Assembly: GCF_003363155.1 (NCBI RefSeq)
Contig: NZ_QRBE01000010.1
Location: 1 to 64,000, forward strand
From: Dyella monticola
Lineage (GTDB): Bacteria; Pseudomonadota; Gammaproteobacteria; Xanthomonadales; Rhodanobacteraceae
DNA length: 64,000 bases
Direction: 5' to 3'
The notes under the pieces were generated by a model. It did no database searches and had not been told where the DNA came from. It saw nothing but the letters and a program-made list of their open reading frames with translations. Position 1 is the first letter of the stretch; every line of letters starts with the position of its first letter. The position numbers and the translations under genes are program-made. This document shows positions 17,224 to 26,758 of the stretch, piece after piece.

Positions 17224-18477
17224 TCACGGCATTGCACCCTTGCTCATCGGCGTGGGTGGCGTAACGAGCAGCGGCAGCGGCGGCAGGCGATACAAACGCA
17301 GCGCGATCAACAAACCCATCAGCACCAACACGCCGACGAACAGCGCGACGCCGTACCATCCATCCGCTGCATAGAACAAGCCTCCGCTCCACCCTGCAAT
17401 GCTCGATCCCATGTAGTAACTGAACAGGTACATGGACGATGCCTGCGCCTTGGCGACACCGCCGCGCCGCCCTACCCAACTGCTCACGATCGAGTGCCCA
17501 CCGAAGAAGCCGAAGGTGATGGCAGTGATGCCGAGAATGATCAGCCACAACGACGACATCGCCGTGCACGCCACACCCACCAGCATCAGCACGAACGCCG
17601 TCCACAGGACTTTGCGTCGACCGAGCTTGCCTGCCAGATGCCCCATCCATGCGGAACTGAACGTACCCACCAGATAGATACCGAAAATCAGGCCCACCAC
17701 GCTCTGACTGAGGTTGTACGGCGCCGCCATCAAGCGATAGCCCAGATAGTTGTAGACAGTGACGAACGCGCCGAGCAGCAAGAACCCTTCCGTGAACAAC
17801 CACGGCAAACCCGGGTCGCGAAACATGCCGGCGAACCGCCCAAGCAACGCGCGCCATTGCAACGCCTGCGGATGAAAGTGACGCGAAGACGGCAACGCCT
17901 TCCAAAACACCAGGCCGGACACCAGCCCGATCACGCCAACCACACCCACGCCCGCCCGCCAGCCGGCGAAATCCGCCACCACGCCGGCAATCAGGCGTCC
18001 GCTCATGCCACCTACCGCACTGCCGCTGATGTACAGCCCCATGCCGAGGCCGATCGAGTCGGCATGCATTTCTTCGGTGAGATACGTCATCGCCACCGCG
18101 GGCAAGCCGCTGAGCGCGATGCCCAGCAGTGTGCGTAGCGTGAGCAAGGCATACCAGTTCGGCATGGCTGCCGTCAGCAGCACCAGCACTGCCGACGAGA
18201 GCAGCGACGCCACCATGACGGTCTTGCGCCCCAGCGCATCGGATAGACCACCCGCAAACAACATCGCAAACGCCAGCACACCCGTCGTCAATGAAAGCGA
18301 CAAAGCACTGGTAGCTGCACTTATTCCGTAGTGCCGACTGAATTGCGGCATCAGCGGTTGCACGCAATAAAGCAGGCCGAACGTGGCCAAGCCCGCCGCG
18401 AACAAGGCAAGGTTGGTACGCTTGAAAGCTGGCGTACCGTGGCGAATCAGATCATCCGGTGAATCAGGGTTGCTCAT
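17224..18477 (-). CDS. MFS transporter, YnfM-like efflux subfamily
   Basis: 417 residues with 12 predicted helices. Motifs: the conserved cytoplasmic loop GGLSDALGRKTVM (about residues 76-88), ALLTLRTLLGIALSGLPAVAMTYL in helix 4, and the second-half equivalent GHLAGKLGRRKVL (about 280-292). The AVAMTYLTEEM stretch is typical of the YnfM/arabinose-efflux group. It probably exports small molecules by proton exchange; the cargo cannot be deduced. It converges with the LysR gene at 16313-17215. Confidence 0.88.
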   Translation of the reverse strand: MSNPDSPDDLIRHGTPAFKRTNLALFAAGLATFGLLYCVQPLMPQFSRHYGISAATSALSLSLTTGVLAFAMLFAGGLSDALGRKTVMVASLLSSAVLVLLTAAMPNWYALLTLRTLLGIALSGLPAVAMTYLTEEMHADSIGLGMGLYISGSAVGGMSGRLIAGVVADFAGWRAGVGVVGVIGLVSGLVFWKALPSSRHFHPQALQWRALLGRFAGMFRDPGLPWLFTEGFLLLGAFVTVYNYLGYRLMAAPYNLSQSVVGLIFGIYLVGTFSSAWMGHLAGKLGRRKVLWTAFVLMLVGVACTAMSSLWLIILGITAITFGFFGGHSIVSSWVGRRGGVAKAQASSMYLFSYYMGSSIAGWSGGLFYAADGWYGVALFVGVLVLMGLLIALRLYRLPPLPLLVTPPTPMSKGAMP

Positions 18478-18581
18478 ACTGGCTAGGGGGCCTGGAATGG
18501 CATATCGAATGCTTCAGAGCATAAGGCCATGCTGGTAGACGGTCGATAATGCGGCAGGTACGGCTCGATAGCCGGCATATA

Positions 18582-19415
18582 TCAATCCCGCAAGGCAGCC
18601 TCCGATAAAGCATCGCGCACGATGCCGAGCACCTGGGCAGGCGCTTCCAGATTGGCGTGATGCCCAGCCCCCTGCGCCACGATCATGCGTGCGCGCGGCA
18701 TACCGTCCCGCAGTTCTTTCGCTAGGTGATGCACTTCGATCTGGTCTTCGCGGCCAACGATCAGAACGGTCGGTGCGTCGACCTCATGCAGGCGATCGAG
18801 CGCTGCGGGTTTTGGCGTGCGTTGATCGCGTGTCGCAAACGTCCAATAGCTGATATTGCGTTTAAACAGATGCGTCGTCATCGCCTCCACATGGTTGCGT
18901 ACCGCAACGTCCACATCACTTTGCGCACGACGCGGACCGTCGGTAAAAGCGCGCAATGAGCTGTCGATCAAGCCATTCACATCGAAACTTGCTAATGCCT
19001 GCCCAAACGCACGCGCTGCTGGCGTGCTATTGGCGAATCGACCCCAGTAACCAGCGCCAACGAAAATCAGCGCACTCACCCGTTCTGGATGTGCCAGCGA
19101 GAAATCCAACGCGGTTGCCGCACCACCGGAACAAGCGAGCAAGGCGGTGCGCTGTACGTTGCACGCATCCAGCACAGCGGCGAGGTCTTCATGATGCGCG
19201 TAGCGGCCAGGTTCGATCGTGGAGCGGCCAAAACCACGCGCGTCGTAACGGATGACATGATGGCTATCGGCCAGCGCGGCAAATTCATTGTTCCACTGTC
19301 CGCTGTCCACCAGGAAGCCGTGCAACATCGTGATCGGCTCGCCCTCGCCTGCTTCTTCCACATGCAGGCGAGCGTGTTCAACTTCGACCCAGTGTGATGT
19401 TGATGGGTTGGTCAT
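18582..19415 (-). CDS. Alpha/beta hydrolase, cytoplasmic
   Basis: About 277 residues from the ATG at 19415, preceded by GAAGGGA. An upstream open extension has no ribosome-binding site. Fold marks: TMLHGFLVDSGQW (oxyanion loop, about residues 31-43), RYDARGFGRST (about 58-68), the nucleophile elbow ALLACSGGAAT (Ser in C-S-G-G, about 92-102), the acid candidate in VLIVGREDQIE (about 213-223) and His in GAGHHANLE (about 250-258). The pattern fits 3-oxoadipate enol-lactonase-like or haloperoxidase-like hydrolases. It lies 31 bases after the aldo/keto reductase gene on the same strand, so the two are likely co-transcribed. Confidence 0.85.
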   Translation of the reverse strand: MTNPSTSHWVEVEHARLHVEEAGEGEPITMLHGFLVDSGQWNNEFAALADSHHVIRYDARGFGRSTIEPGRYAHHEDLAAVLDACNVQRTALLACSGGAATALDFSLAHPERVSALIFVGAGYWGRFANSTPAARAFGQALASFDVNGLIDSSLRAFTDGPRRAQSDVDVAVRNHVEAMTTHLFKRNISYWTFATRDQRTPKPAALDRLHEVDAPTVLIVGREDQIEVHHLAKELRDGMPRARMIVAQGAGHHANLEAPAQVLGIVRDALSEAALRD

Positions 19416-19446
19416 GGTATTTCCCTTCAGGCTAAGCAAAGAAAAA

Positions 19447-20562
19447 TCAGCGTGCCTTGATCTCACGTGCCTCAAGCTTGGGCACGAATACCGGCGCCGC
19501 ATAACCGGCGGGCTTGTCCCCCACGGCCACGCCACCGTGGATACGTGTCTGCTGGATGTCCGCGAACATGTAATAAGGGAATGGCTTTTCCGGAGCGCTC
19601 ACCGCATCGAGCCGCGCGCGCAGTTCCGTCGACAGCTCGAACGAAAGCGCCGCAAGATTGGCCTCGAGCTGTTCCAGCTTGGTGGCGCCGATAATCACGG
19701 AGGCAACCCCCGGCTGCGTGGCGACCCAATTTAAGGCGACTGCCGCCATGCTGTGACCGGCTTCCTTTGCGACCTTTTCCAGCTCCGCCACGATGTCCCA
19801 GTTCCGCTTGGTGAAGCGTTCGAACCCCGGTGCGCGGGTGACCTTGGCCAACCGTCCGTCACCCTCACCACCCTGCTGACTGGCTTTGTATTTACCCGAC
19901 AACATGCCCATCGCGAGCGGGCTCCACACCGTAATGCCCAAACCGAGAGTTTGTGCCAGCGGTACGTATTCATGCTCGATGTTGCGCTCGGCCAGCGAAT
20001 ATTCGAGTTGCATGTTGACCAGTGGCGTCAACCCATGTGCCTCAGCAAGGGTCTGCGCGCGAGCCGCGTACCAGGCAGGAATGTCCGAAAGGCCTGCATA
20101 ACGGATTTTGCCGGCACGTACCAGATCATCAAACGTGCGTACCACTTCTTCGGCCGGTGTGATGCGATCCCAGGTGTGCAGCAGATAAAGGTCGATGTAA
20201 TCCGTTCGCAGGCGACGCAGCGAACCCTCCACCGCACGCATGATGTTCTTGCGCCCGTTGCCGCCCGCATTCGGATTGCCCGGTTCAGCGTTGTAAGTGA
20301 ACTTGGTGCTCAACACCACGCGATCGCGCGTGCCGCTTTCCTGGATGAACTTGCCCAGCATGCTTTCGCTGGCGCCTTCGGTGTACATGTCAGCGGTGTC
20401 GATGACATTGCCGCCGGCATCCAGATAACGATCGAACATGGCACGTGCGGTGTCTTCTGCCGCACCCCAGCCCCAGTTTTCGCCGAACGTCATGGCACCA
20501 AGGGCGAGACGGCTTACGCGCAAACCGGAACGACCGAGTGTGAAGTAGTGATCGAGCGACAT
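19447..20562 (-). CDS. Aldo/keto reductase
   Basis: About 371 residues from the ATG at 20562, which follows GGAG. It is a TIM-barrel NADPH-dependent oxidoreductase. The catalytic tetrad can be placed as Asp and Tyr in NVIDTADMYTEG (about residues 53-64), Lys in VVLSTKFTYN (about 85) and His in DLYLLHTWDR (about 126). The NADPH-binding C-terminal block is SVIIGATKLEQLEANLAAL (about 296-314). Close relatives act on aldehydes or sugars. It is divergent from the LysR gene at 20676, the usual layout for a regulator and its target, and is followed by an alpha/beta hydrolase gene. Confidence 0.92.
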   Translation of the reverse strand: MSLDHYFTLGRSGLRVSRLALGAMTFGENWGWGAAEDTARAMFDRYLDAGGNVIDTADMYTEGASESMLGKFIQESGTRDRVVLSTKFTYNAEPGNPNAGGNGRKNIMRAVEGSLRRLRTDYIDLYLLHTWDRITPAEEVVRTFDDLVRAGKIRYAGLSDIPAWYAARAQTLAEAHGLTPLVNMQLEYSLAERNIEHEYVPLAQTLGLGITVWSPLAMGMLSGKYKASQQGGEGDGRLAKVTRAPGFERFTKRNWDIVAELEKVAKEAGHSMAAVALNWVATQPGVASVIIGATKLEQLEANLAALSFELSTELRARLDAVSAPEKPFPYYMFADIQQTRIHGGVAVGDKPAGYAAPVFVPKLEAREIKAR

Positions 20563-20675
20563 GGCTGAACTCCGTGATGGGTAAGGAGGAGTGCAGTCTG
20601 CACCAGTCGATCCCGTTGAAAAACCAGCCCCCACTTGATGCATTATTTAGCCAAGCTAACGAATGGGAGCCGTCC

Positions 20676-21617
20676 ATGCGCGACCAGTACACCCTGCGTG
20701 CCTTTCGCAGCATCGCCGAGCACGGCAGCTTTACGCGTGCCGCCGCGACGCTGGACGTCACGCCATCGGCGCTCAGCCAGGCCATGCGGCAACTGGAAAA
20801 TGAGCTGGGTACGCGATTGCTCCAGCGCACCACGCGCCGCGTAGGGCTTACCGAGGCGGGACAGGAAATGCTGCAGCGCATTGCGCCGGCGCTGGACGAA
20901 CTGGAACTGGCCATGGATGCCATCCGCCAGCATGGTGACCGGCCGCGTGGCACCTTGCACGTAACCGTGCCGGCGGTCGTGGCGCAAACCGTGATTCAGC
21001 CCATGCTCGCCGAATTCATGGCGCGCTGGCCTGACGTGCGCCTGGATATTCGCGTAGAAGACGGCCTCACGGATTTGGTAGCCGAAGGCCTCGATGCCGG
21101 CATTCGACTTGGGGAACGTCTGCAGCGTGATATGGTGGCCGTTCCCATCAGTGGACCGATGCGCGCAGTCGTCGTCGGCGCACCAAGCTATTTCAAACGT
21201 CACGGTTATCCGAAAGATCCCAAAGATCTGCAACGCCACCATTGCATCAAGCACCGCCTCGCCAGTAGCGGTGCCATCTATCGCTGGGAATTCGCGCATC
21301 GCCATGGTGCGCACAAAGGCCGTTGGTATGAGATCGCCGTCGACGGGAACCTTACCGTCAACGACGTTCCGTTAGCCCTGCGCGCCGCTGAAGACGGCAT
21401 TGGTCTGGCATGCGTGCTGGATATCTCCGCGCGTGCAGCATTGGATGCAGGGCGCCTGGAAAGCGTACTCGAGCCTTGGCTGCCACCCTTCGATGGCATG
21501 TACCTGTATTACCCGAGCCGCTTCCAGGTCCCTCCCAAGTTGCGCGTGTTCGTCGACTTTCTGCGCGAATGGGGTGCGCGCGAAGCCAACATCAAACAGC
21601 GTCACACTCAGCGGTAA
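20676..21617 (+). CDS. LysR-family regulator, divergent from the aldo/keto reductase
   Basis: About 313 residues from the ATG at 20676, which follows GGGAG. The open frame extends upstream without a ribosome-binding site. The N-terminal helix-turn-helix reads LRAFRSIAEHGSFTRAAATL and VTPSALSQAMRQLENELGTRL (about 6-50). The effector domain has the typical LDAGIRLGERLQRDMVAVPI segment of the AaeR/YafC-like subgroup and ends with FQVPPKLRVFVDFLRE. It shares a 113-base divergent promoter region with the aldo/keto reductase gene, which is the likely regulatory target. Its 3' end overlaps the opposing small lipoprotein gene by about ten bases. Confidence 0.92.
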   Translation: MRDQYTLRAFRSIAEHGSFTRAAATLDVTPSALSQAMRQLENELGTRLLQRTTRRVGLTEAGQEMLQRIAPALDELELAMDAIRQHGDRPRGTLHVTVPAVVAQTVIQPMLAEFMARWPDVRLDIRVEDGLTDLVAEGLDAGIRLGERLQRDMVAVPISGPMRAVVVGAPSYFKRHGYPKDPKDLQRHHCIKHRLASSGAIYRWEFAHRHGAHKGRWYEIAVDGNLTVNDVPLALRAAEDGIGLACVLDISARAALDAGRLESVLEPWLPPFDGMYLYYPSRFQVPPKLRVFVDFLREWGAREANIKQRHTQR

Positions 21618-21772
21618 CGCCAATACCCACCTACCCAAACGTGCCCAGCACCCCAATAACCCGGCACCCATACGCGCGCCGGACGCGGTGCGACTACAAC
21701 GCATCCCGTTTGTGCAACGACACCGCCCAGCAGCGCAAGCGCGATAAAAGCACGAGAAAGGTAACGACGCAT
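21608..21772 (-). CDS. Small lipoprotein with Y-x-W-x-G-Y-W repeat
   Basis: 54 residues. The ATG at 21772 follows GGGAGAG. A lipoprotein signal (SRAFIALALLGGVVAQTGC) places the modified Cys near residue 24. The remaining 30 residues are rich in Trp, Tyr and Gly (RVWVPGYWGAGHVWVGGYW), the YXWXXGYW-type repeat of small outer-membrane-associated proteins. No enzymatic role is known for such proteins. The longer open frame upstream is not supported by a ribosome-binding site. Confidence 0.75.
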   Translation of the reverse strand: MRRYLSRAFIALALLGGVVAQTGCVVVAPRPARVWVPGYWGAGHVWVGGYWRYR

Positions 21773-21930
21773 GGTGACTCTCCCAGTGAGTGAAAACTCA
21801 CGTCGGAAAACGCAAGTTCTCATCACCGCGATGACTTCGCAAAGCTGAACTGATGCCGAGGGTTCAGGCATGGCGTAAGGCGAGCGAAAGCCTTGTGTCG
21901 TGGCCTCAATGGCATGTCATGAAGCCGAAA

Positions 21931-21958
21931 TCCCGCTCCGGTCTTCGCCGGAATGACG
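21931..21958 (-). repeat. REP-like palindrome, degenerate copy
   Basis: Reads CGTCATTCCGGCGAAGACCG on the minus strand, sharing its first 16 bases with the palindrome at 30721-30758. The second arm is degenerate. Confidence 0.55.
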
Positions 21959-22082
21959 CCGAGCAAGGTGTCTGCATGACACGGTTGTACGCCACTTTTC
22001 GAAAATTACGATTTCTCTACGCGCCGCGCCGCGCGCTTTACCCGCTTTCTATATCACTTCCACCATGATGCGCAGCGCGCCA

Positions 22083-22175
22083 ATGTCCAGCAGGCTTGCA
22101 GCCGGAGGCCGCCACGCAAGGTAGCGGGCAGCAGCCTTCCGATGATCCGGCTCCGGCTGCAAACCTGCTGGACAT
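22083..22175. repeat. Large inverted repeat, 25-base arms, 43-base spacer
   Basis: Arms 22083-22107 and 22151-22175 pair with a single mismatch (ATGTCCAGCAGG start; position 13 C against T). The structure lies 27 bases past the hutF stop and could terminate its transcript, but the arms and spacer are longer than a usual terminator. Confidence 0.7.
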
Positions 22176-22202
22176 GGCGCAGGTGCATACGCGCAAATCG
22201 CG

Positions 22203-23573
22203 TCATGCTTGGGCCAGTCGCTCCATTGCAAGCCGGTAACGGGAAGTAATGCGCATCTCATCACGATGCCTGCCATCGCGCACCATCCACTTGCCGCCTG
22301 TCATGACATCACGAACAGGCGATACGTTTCCGGCAAATAGAAAACCATCCATCACCGAGCGCGCATTACGTGCCGTCAATGCTGGCGATGCGTGGTCGAG
22401 CATGATGAAGTCCGCACGCATGCCCGCATCAAGCGCACCCACCGGCAAGTCCGCCGCCTGCGTGCCACCCTTCAGTGCGGCGCGCCACAACGTTTCGCCC
22501 ACACTGTCACCGGCATGCGCCGCGGCGACATTGCGATGACGTGTACTCAAGCGCTGGCCGTACTCGAGCCACCGCAGTTCTTCGACAGGTGACACGGAAA
22601 TATGCGAATCAGAGCCGATGCCGAGCCTGCCACCGGCATGGAGATAACGCGCCAGTGGAAACAGACCATCCCCCAGATTGGCCTCAGTCGTCGGACATAG
22701 CCCTGCGACGGCACCACTTTTTGCAAGACGAAGTGTTTCCGTTTCGGTGAGATGGGTGGCATGCACCAGACACCAGCGATGATCGACTGGCGCATGATCG
22801 AACAGCCACTCCACTGGGCGTGCACCGCGTGTAGCCAGACAATCTTGCACTTCACCGATCTGCTCGGCGATATGGATATGGATCGGGCCGCTCTTCAAGG
22901 CGTCTTGCTCGATCACACTGCGCCACGCGCTTTCGGGAATGGCGCGCAGCGAATGCAGCGCCACGCCGACGCGTACGTCCTTGCTTTCATGCTTGCGCAA
23001 GTTGCCGAGCAATTGCAGATAGCTATCCACGCTGTTACCAAAACGACGCTGGCGCGGTGAGAGCGGGCGACCGTCGAACCCTCCGCTCATGTACAACACG
23101 GGCAGCAGGGTGAGCGCGATGCCCGCCTCGCGCGCCGCTTCGATCAATGCCAGCGACATGGCTTCCGGCTGCGCATAAGGTGTGCCATCGGGCTGATGAT
23201 GCAGGTAATGGAATTCACATACCTGGGTGTACCCGGCCTTGAGCATTTCCACGTAGAGCTGCGCGGCAATAGCTTGCAACGTATCCGGGTCGATGCGCTC
23301 AGCGAAGCCATACATGGTTTCGCGCCAGGTCCAGAAGGAGTCATCGCCAGGACCGCGCCGTTCGGCGAGACCGACCATCGCCCGCTGGAAGGCGTGCGAA
23401 TGCAGGTTCGGCATACCCGGGAGCACCCAGCCATCGAGGTATTCCGGGGAGTCTCCGGCCGCCGCAATGACGTTGCCGGTGCTGTCCACGCCAAAGGTGG
23501 CATCCGCATGCCATTGCGCACCGTTCCAAAGATGACCTGCCTCGAACTGGTAGACCGCAGCCGTATCGCTCAT
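22203..23573 (-). CDS. hutF: Formimidoylglutamate deiminase HutF
   Basis: About 456 residues from the ATG at 23573, preceded by GGAG. It hydrolyses N-formimidoyl-L-glutamate to N-formyl-L-glutamate and ammonia, the branch of histidine breakdown that continues with HutG. Amidohydrolase marks: LPGMPNLHSHAFQRAMVG (HxH, about residues 51-68), ETMYGFAERI, CEFHYLHHQPDG (about 117-128), IHIHIAEQIGEV (metal His, about 232-243), LVHATHL, CPTTEANLGDGLFP and IGSDSHISVSPVEELR (Asp, about 318-333). These are characteristic of HutF and separate it from HutI and guanine deaminase. It diverges from the GNAT-nitrilase gene across 80 bases. Confidence 0.95.
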   Translation of the reverse strand: MSDTAAVYQFEAGHLWNGAQWHADATFGVDSTGNVIAAAGDSPEYLDGWVLPGMPNLHSHAFQRAMVGLAERRGPGDDSFWTWRETMYGFAERIDPDTLQAIAAQLYVEMLKAGYTQVCEFHYLHHQPDGTPYAQPEAMSLALIEAAREAGIALTLLPVLYMSGGFDGRPLSPRQRRFGNSVDSYLQLLGNLRKHESKDVRVGVALHSLRAIPESAWRSVIEQDALKSGPIHIHIAEQIGEVQDCLATRGARPVEWLFDHAPVDHRWCLVHATHLTETETLRLAKSGAVAGLCPTTEANLGDGLFPLARYLHAGGRLGIGSDSHISVSPVEELRWLEYGQRLSTRHRNVAAAHAGDSVGETLWRAALKGGTQAADLPVGALDAGMRADFIMLDHASPALTARNARSVMDGFLFAGNVSPVRDVMTGGKWMVRDGRHRDEMRITSRYRLAMERLAQA

Positions 23574-23653
23574 GAACAATCTCCGTATAACGCGCCAAGT
23601 GTAACCGGCCACAGCGGCAATACTCGCATCTGCTTCACCTTCCGTAGGAAAGG

Positions 23654-25225
23654 ATGAAGACCATGGCTAAGAAGAATGAAAACGCGCCCCTTCTACGTTT
23701 GCGCCAGGCCGCTCCCGCAGACGTGCCGGCGCTGGTTGACCTCACCGCCCGCATCTACACCGCCGAGTGGGGCCATTCGGCGGAAATGCTCCGCTCCCAG
23801 CAGACACACTTCCCCGAAGGTCAGTTCGTGGTGGAGTACGAAGGCAACATCGTCGGCTATTGCGCGACGTTTCGCCTCGATGAATCGCTGGCACTGGCGC
23901 CGCATACATGGATGCAGATCACCGGCGGCGGCATGGCTTCGCGCCACAATCCAAATGGCAACTGGCTCTACGGCATGGAAGTGGTGGTGCATCCGGATTA
24001 CCGCGGCATGCGCATCGGTCAGCGCCTGTATCAGGCACGCAAGCGTCTTTGCATGGATTTGAAGTTGCGCGGCATTACCTTCGGCGGACGCATTCCCGGG
24101 CTGGCGCGCAACATCCAGCGTTATGGCAACGCTGAAGCCTACGTGCAGGCCGTGGTGGAAGGTCACCGGCGTGATCCTACGTTGAGTTTTCAACTGGCGA
24201 ACGATTTCGAGATCGTCGGTTTGCTGCGCGGCTACGTGCCCTCGGATTACGAATCGCTCGGCTACGCCGCGCACCTGGTATGGCGCAATCCTGCCCTGCT
24301 CGATCAGCCGGACATCCCCGCCGTGCCATCGCCGCGGCACCTGCCTGATTCGGTGCGCGTGGCCACTGTGCAATATCTGCAGCGACGCATCAGCTCCTTC
24401 GATGATTTTGCGACGCAGGTGGAATACTTCACCGATATCGCCGCCGATTACAGCGCCGATTTCGTCACCTTCCCCGAGTTGATCACGCTGCAGTTGTTGT
24501 CCATCGAGAACGCCGAACTTTCGCCGGTAGAATCCATCCGCAAGCTGAGCCATTACACGCCAGAGGTGAAAGCGCTCTTCAGCAGGCTCGCCATGCATTA
24601 CAACATCAACATCGTGGCCGGCTCGCATCCTACGGAACAGGCCAATGGCGATATCCACAACGTCTGTTATGTATGCCTGCGCGATGGTTCGGTCCATGAG
24701 CGCGAGAAACTGCATCCCACTCCGAGCGAACGTGTCGTGTGGAACATCACCGGTGGCGACAGTGCCGCGACGATTCAAACCGATTGCGGCCCGATCGGCG
24801 TGATGATCTGTTATGACTCGGAGTTCCCGGAAGTGGCGAGACATTTAGCCGACCAGGGCGCGCTGATGCTGTTTGTTCCATTCTGCACCGATGTGCGCGA
24901 GGGTTACCTGCGGGTGCGTTATTGCGCGCAGGCGCGCGCGATCGAAAACCAGTGCTATGTGATTCTTTCCGGTAACGTAGGCAACCTGCCCGGCGTGAAC
25001 AACTTCGATATCCAGTATGGGCAAAGTTGCATTCTTACACCCAGCGATTTTCTTTTCGCGCGCGATGGGGTCGCGGCCGATTCCACGCCCAACATTGAAA
25101 CCGTGCTGTTCGCCGACTTGCGGCTGGACGGCCTGGCTCGTGCGCGCAATGCCGGGTCAGTGCAAAACTTGAAAGACCGGCGGTACGACCTTTATGAGAC
25201 GCGCTGGCTGAGGCAATCGCGATGA
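23654..25225 (+). CDS. GNAT acetyltransferase-nitrilase fusion protein
   Basis: 523 residues. N-terminal GNAT domain (about 13-215) has a WLYGMEVVVHPDYRGMRIGQRLY acetyl-CoA-binding block near residue 110. The C-terminal carbon-nitrogen hydrolase domain (about 230-510) shows the Glu-Lys-Cys triad: Glu in FVTFPELITLQLL, Lys in HEREKLHPTPSE and Cys in GVMICYDSEFPE, with a nitrilase-type RARAIENQCYVI ending. This fusion occurs in many bacteria, with its amide substrate undefined. It shares an 80-base divergent promoter region with hutF and lies upstream of clcA-hutI, which suggests a role in the histidine route or in acetylated or amide intermediates. Start could also be 23663. Confidence 0.9.
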   Translation: MKTMAKKNENAPLLRLRQAAPADVPALVDLTARIYTAEWGHSAEMLRSQQTHFPEGQFVVEYEGNIVGYCATFRLDESLALAPHTWMQITGGGMASRHNPNGNWLYGMEVVVHPDYRGMRIGQRLYQARKRLCMDLKLRGITFGGRIPGLARNIQRYGNAEAYVQAVVEGHRRDPTLSFQLANDFEIVGLLRGYVPSDYESLGYAAHLVWRNPALLDQPDIPAVPSPRHLPDSVRVATVQYLQRRISSFDDFATQVEYFTDIAADYSADFVTFPELITLQLLSIENAELSPVESIRKLSHYTPEVKALFSRLAMHYNINIVAGSHPTEQANGDIHNVCYVCLRDGSVHEREKLHPTPSERVVWNITGGDSAATIQTDCGPIGVMICYDSEFPEVARHLADQGALMLFVPFCTDVREGYLRVRYCAQARAIENQCYVILSGNVGNLPGVNNFDIQYGQSCILTPSDFLFARDGVAADSTPNIETVLFADLRLDGLARARNAGSVQNLKDRRYDLYETRWLRQSR

Positions 25226-25288
25226 GTGGTGGATTCCTTTTTCCCACGGGGAGAAGGAACGACCAGGCGGGTCTGCCATAATTGACCC

Positions 25289-26758
25289 ATGTCCAGACCA
25301 TCCGCTTTCTCATTCCGGGCCTCCAACCCACGCCTGCGTTCCGTCCTGGGGCATGAGTTCTTTGCGCCTTATCAGTGGAAACGCCGTATTGCGCTGTGGA
25401 GTGGCGCGGTGCTGGTTGCACTGGCGGCCATCCTGTTCGCGAAGGCAAGCGACTTCGCGTACAGGCTCTTCGAAAAAATGCTCACGCATGGTTTCTGGCT
25501 GCCGTTGATCATTACGCCGGTGGTCTTTGGACTACTGTCGTGGGTGACCTCGGGGCGATTGCGCGCTGCACGGGGCAGCGGCATTCCGCAGGTTATCGCC
25601 ACCATCCATGTCGATGACGTCAGCTTCCGGTCGCGCATGCTCTCCCTGCCGATTGCAGCCAGCAAGATGCTACTCACCTTGCTGGCGTTGACCGTCGGCG
25701 CATCCATCGGCCGCGAAGGGCCCACCGTGCACGTCGGCGCGGGCTTGATGCACTGGCTGGGTAAGCGCTTCGGCTTTTCCGATCCCAAGTCGTTGTCGCG
25801 CTTCATTCTTGCCGGCGGTGCCGCAGGCATTGCGGCAGCGTTCAACACGCCATTGGCAGGCGTGGTGTTTGCCATCGAAGAATTGGCCGGCACGTTCGAG
25901 CACCGTTTCAGCGGCTTGCTGTTGACGGCGGTATTCGTGGGCGGCGTGGTTTCCATGGGCATTCTGGGTAACTACGCCTACTTCGGCACCGTACAGACCA
26001 GTCTGCCGCTGGGGCATGCATGGCTGGCAGTTCTTCTGTGCGGCCTCGTGTGCGGCTTGCTGGGCGGATTGTTCGCGCGACTGATTCTGCTGAGCCGGCG
26101 CGGTCCGCTGGCGATGATTGGGCGGCTACGTGAGCGCAACCCGGTGTTGTTCGCTGTCGGCTGCGGGTTGGCGTTGGCGGTCATCGGCGTGGTGTCGCAT
26201 GACACGGTGTATGGCACCGGCTATGCGCAGGCACGTGCATTCGTGCAAGAGTCTGCCAGCACGCCCGGGGAGAGCTTCGGCATTCTCAAACTGCTGGCCA
26301 ACGTGGTCTCGTATTGGGCAGGCATTCCGGGTGGCATTTTTTCGCCGGCGTTGGCAGTAGGTGCGGGCCTTGGCCATAACATCGCCTACTTCCTGCCCAA
26401 CGCGCCGGCAGCAGCGGTGGTACTGCTGGGCATGAGCGCCTATCTGTCGGGTGTCACCGGCGCTCCGCTGACCTCTGCGGTGATCGCCATGGAACTCACC
26501 AACAATCAGGATATGGTGATCCCTATCATGGCCGTCTGCCTGCTGGCACGCGCAGCAGCGTCCATTTTTTCGCCCACGCCGGTGTACAAGGATTTCGCCG
26601 AACGCATGATCCAGGATTTCGAACGGCAACAGGCCGCGCGCGTCGAAGCAGAAAGACAAACCGCGGCACCTTCGGCCGCCGAAGAGATCGGGCCTACCAG
26701 TACTTACGGGGAACCCGTGGCACCGAACGTTGCAGATACCGGGGAATCCGAACAATGA
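25289..26758 (+). CDS. clcA: ClC-family chloride channel/exchanger
   Basis: 489 residues with ten or more hydrophobic helices. Selectivity-filter signatures: [11 protein letters not shown] (Ser-cen, about residues 93-103), the gate glutamate in [13 protein letters not shown] (about 136-148), [13 protein letters not shown] (about 347-359) and a Tyr in TPVYKDF (about 430). The [10 protein letters not shown] segment contains glutamates near the internal proton site, so a Cl-/H+ exchanger is more likely than a channel. The last 60 residues form a polar tail rich in Gln, Ala and Glu, without CBS domains. The stop overlaps the hutI start by four bases (ATGA). Confidence 0.9.
   Translation: MSRPSAFSFRASNPRLRSVLGHEFFAPYQWKRRIALWSGAVLVALAAILFAKASDFAYRLFEKMLTHGFWLPLIITPVVFGLLSWVTSGRLRAARGSGIPQVIATIHVDDVSFRSRMLSLPIAASKMLLTLLALTVGASIGREGPTVHVGAGLMHWLGKRFGFSDPKSLSRFILAGGAAGIAAAFNTPLAGVVFAIEELAGTFEHRFSGLLLTAVFVGGVVSMGILGNYAYFGTVQTSLPLGHAWLAVLLCGLVCGLLGGLFARLILLSRRGPLAMIGRLRERNPVLFAVGCGLALAVIGVVSHDTVYGTGYAQARAFVQESASTPGESFGILKLLANVVSYWAGIPGGIFSPALAVGAGLGHNIAYFLPNAPAAAVVLLGMSAYLSGVTGAPLTSAVIAMELTNNQDMVIPIMAVCLLARAAASIFSPTPVYKDFAERMIQDFERQQAARVEAERQTAAPSAAEEIGPTSTYGEPVAPNVADTGESEQ

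Larger units (their letters stand above)
21773..22202. other. 430-base gene-free stretch with a REP-like half-site and a large inverted repeat
   Basis: No credible gene. It holds the promoter region of the small lipoprotein, a REP-like half-palindrome at about 21931-21958, and the 25-base inverted repeat at 22083-22175 near the end of hutF. Confidence 0.7.
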
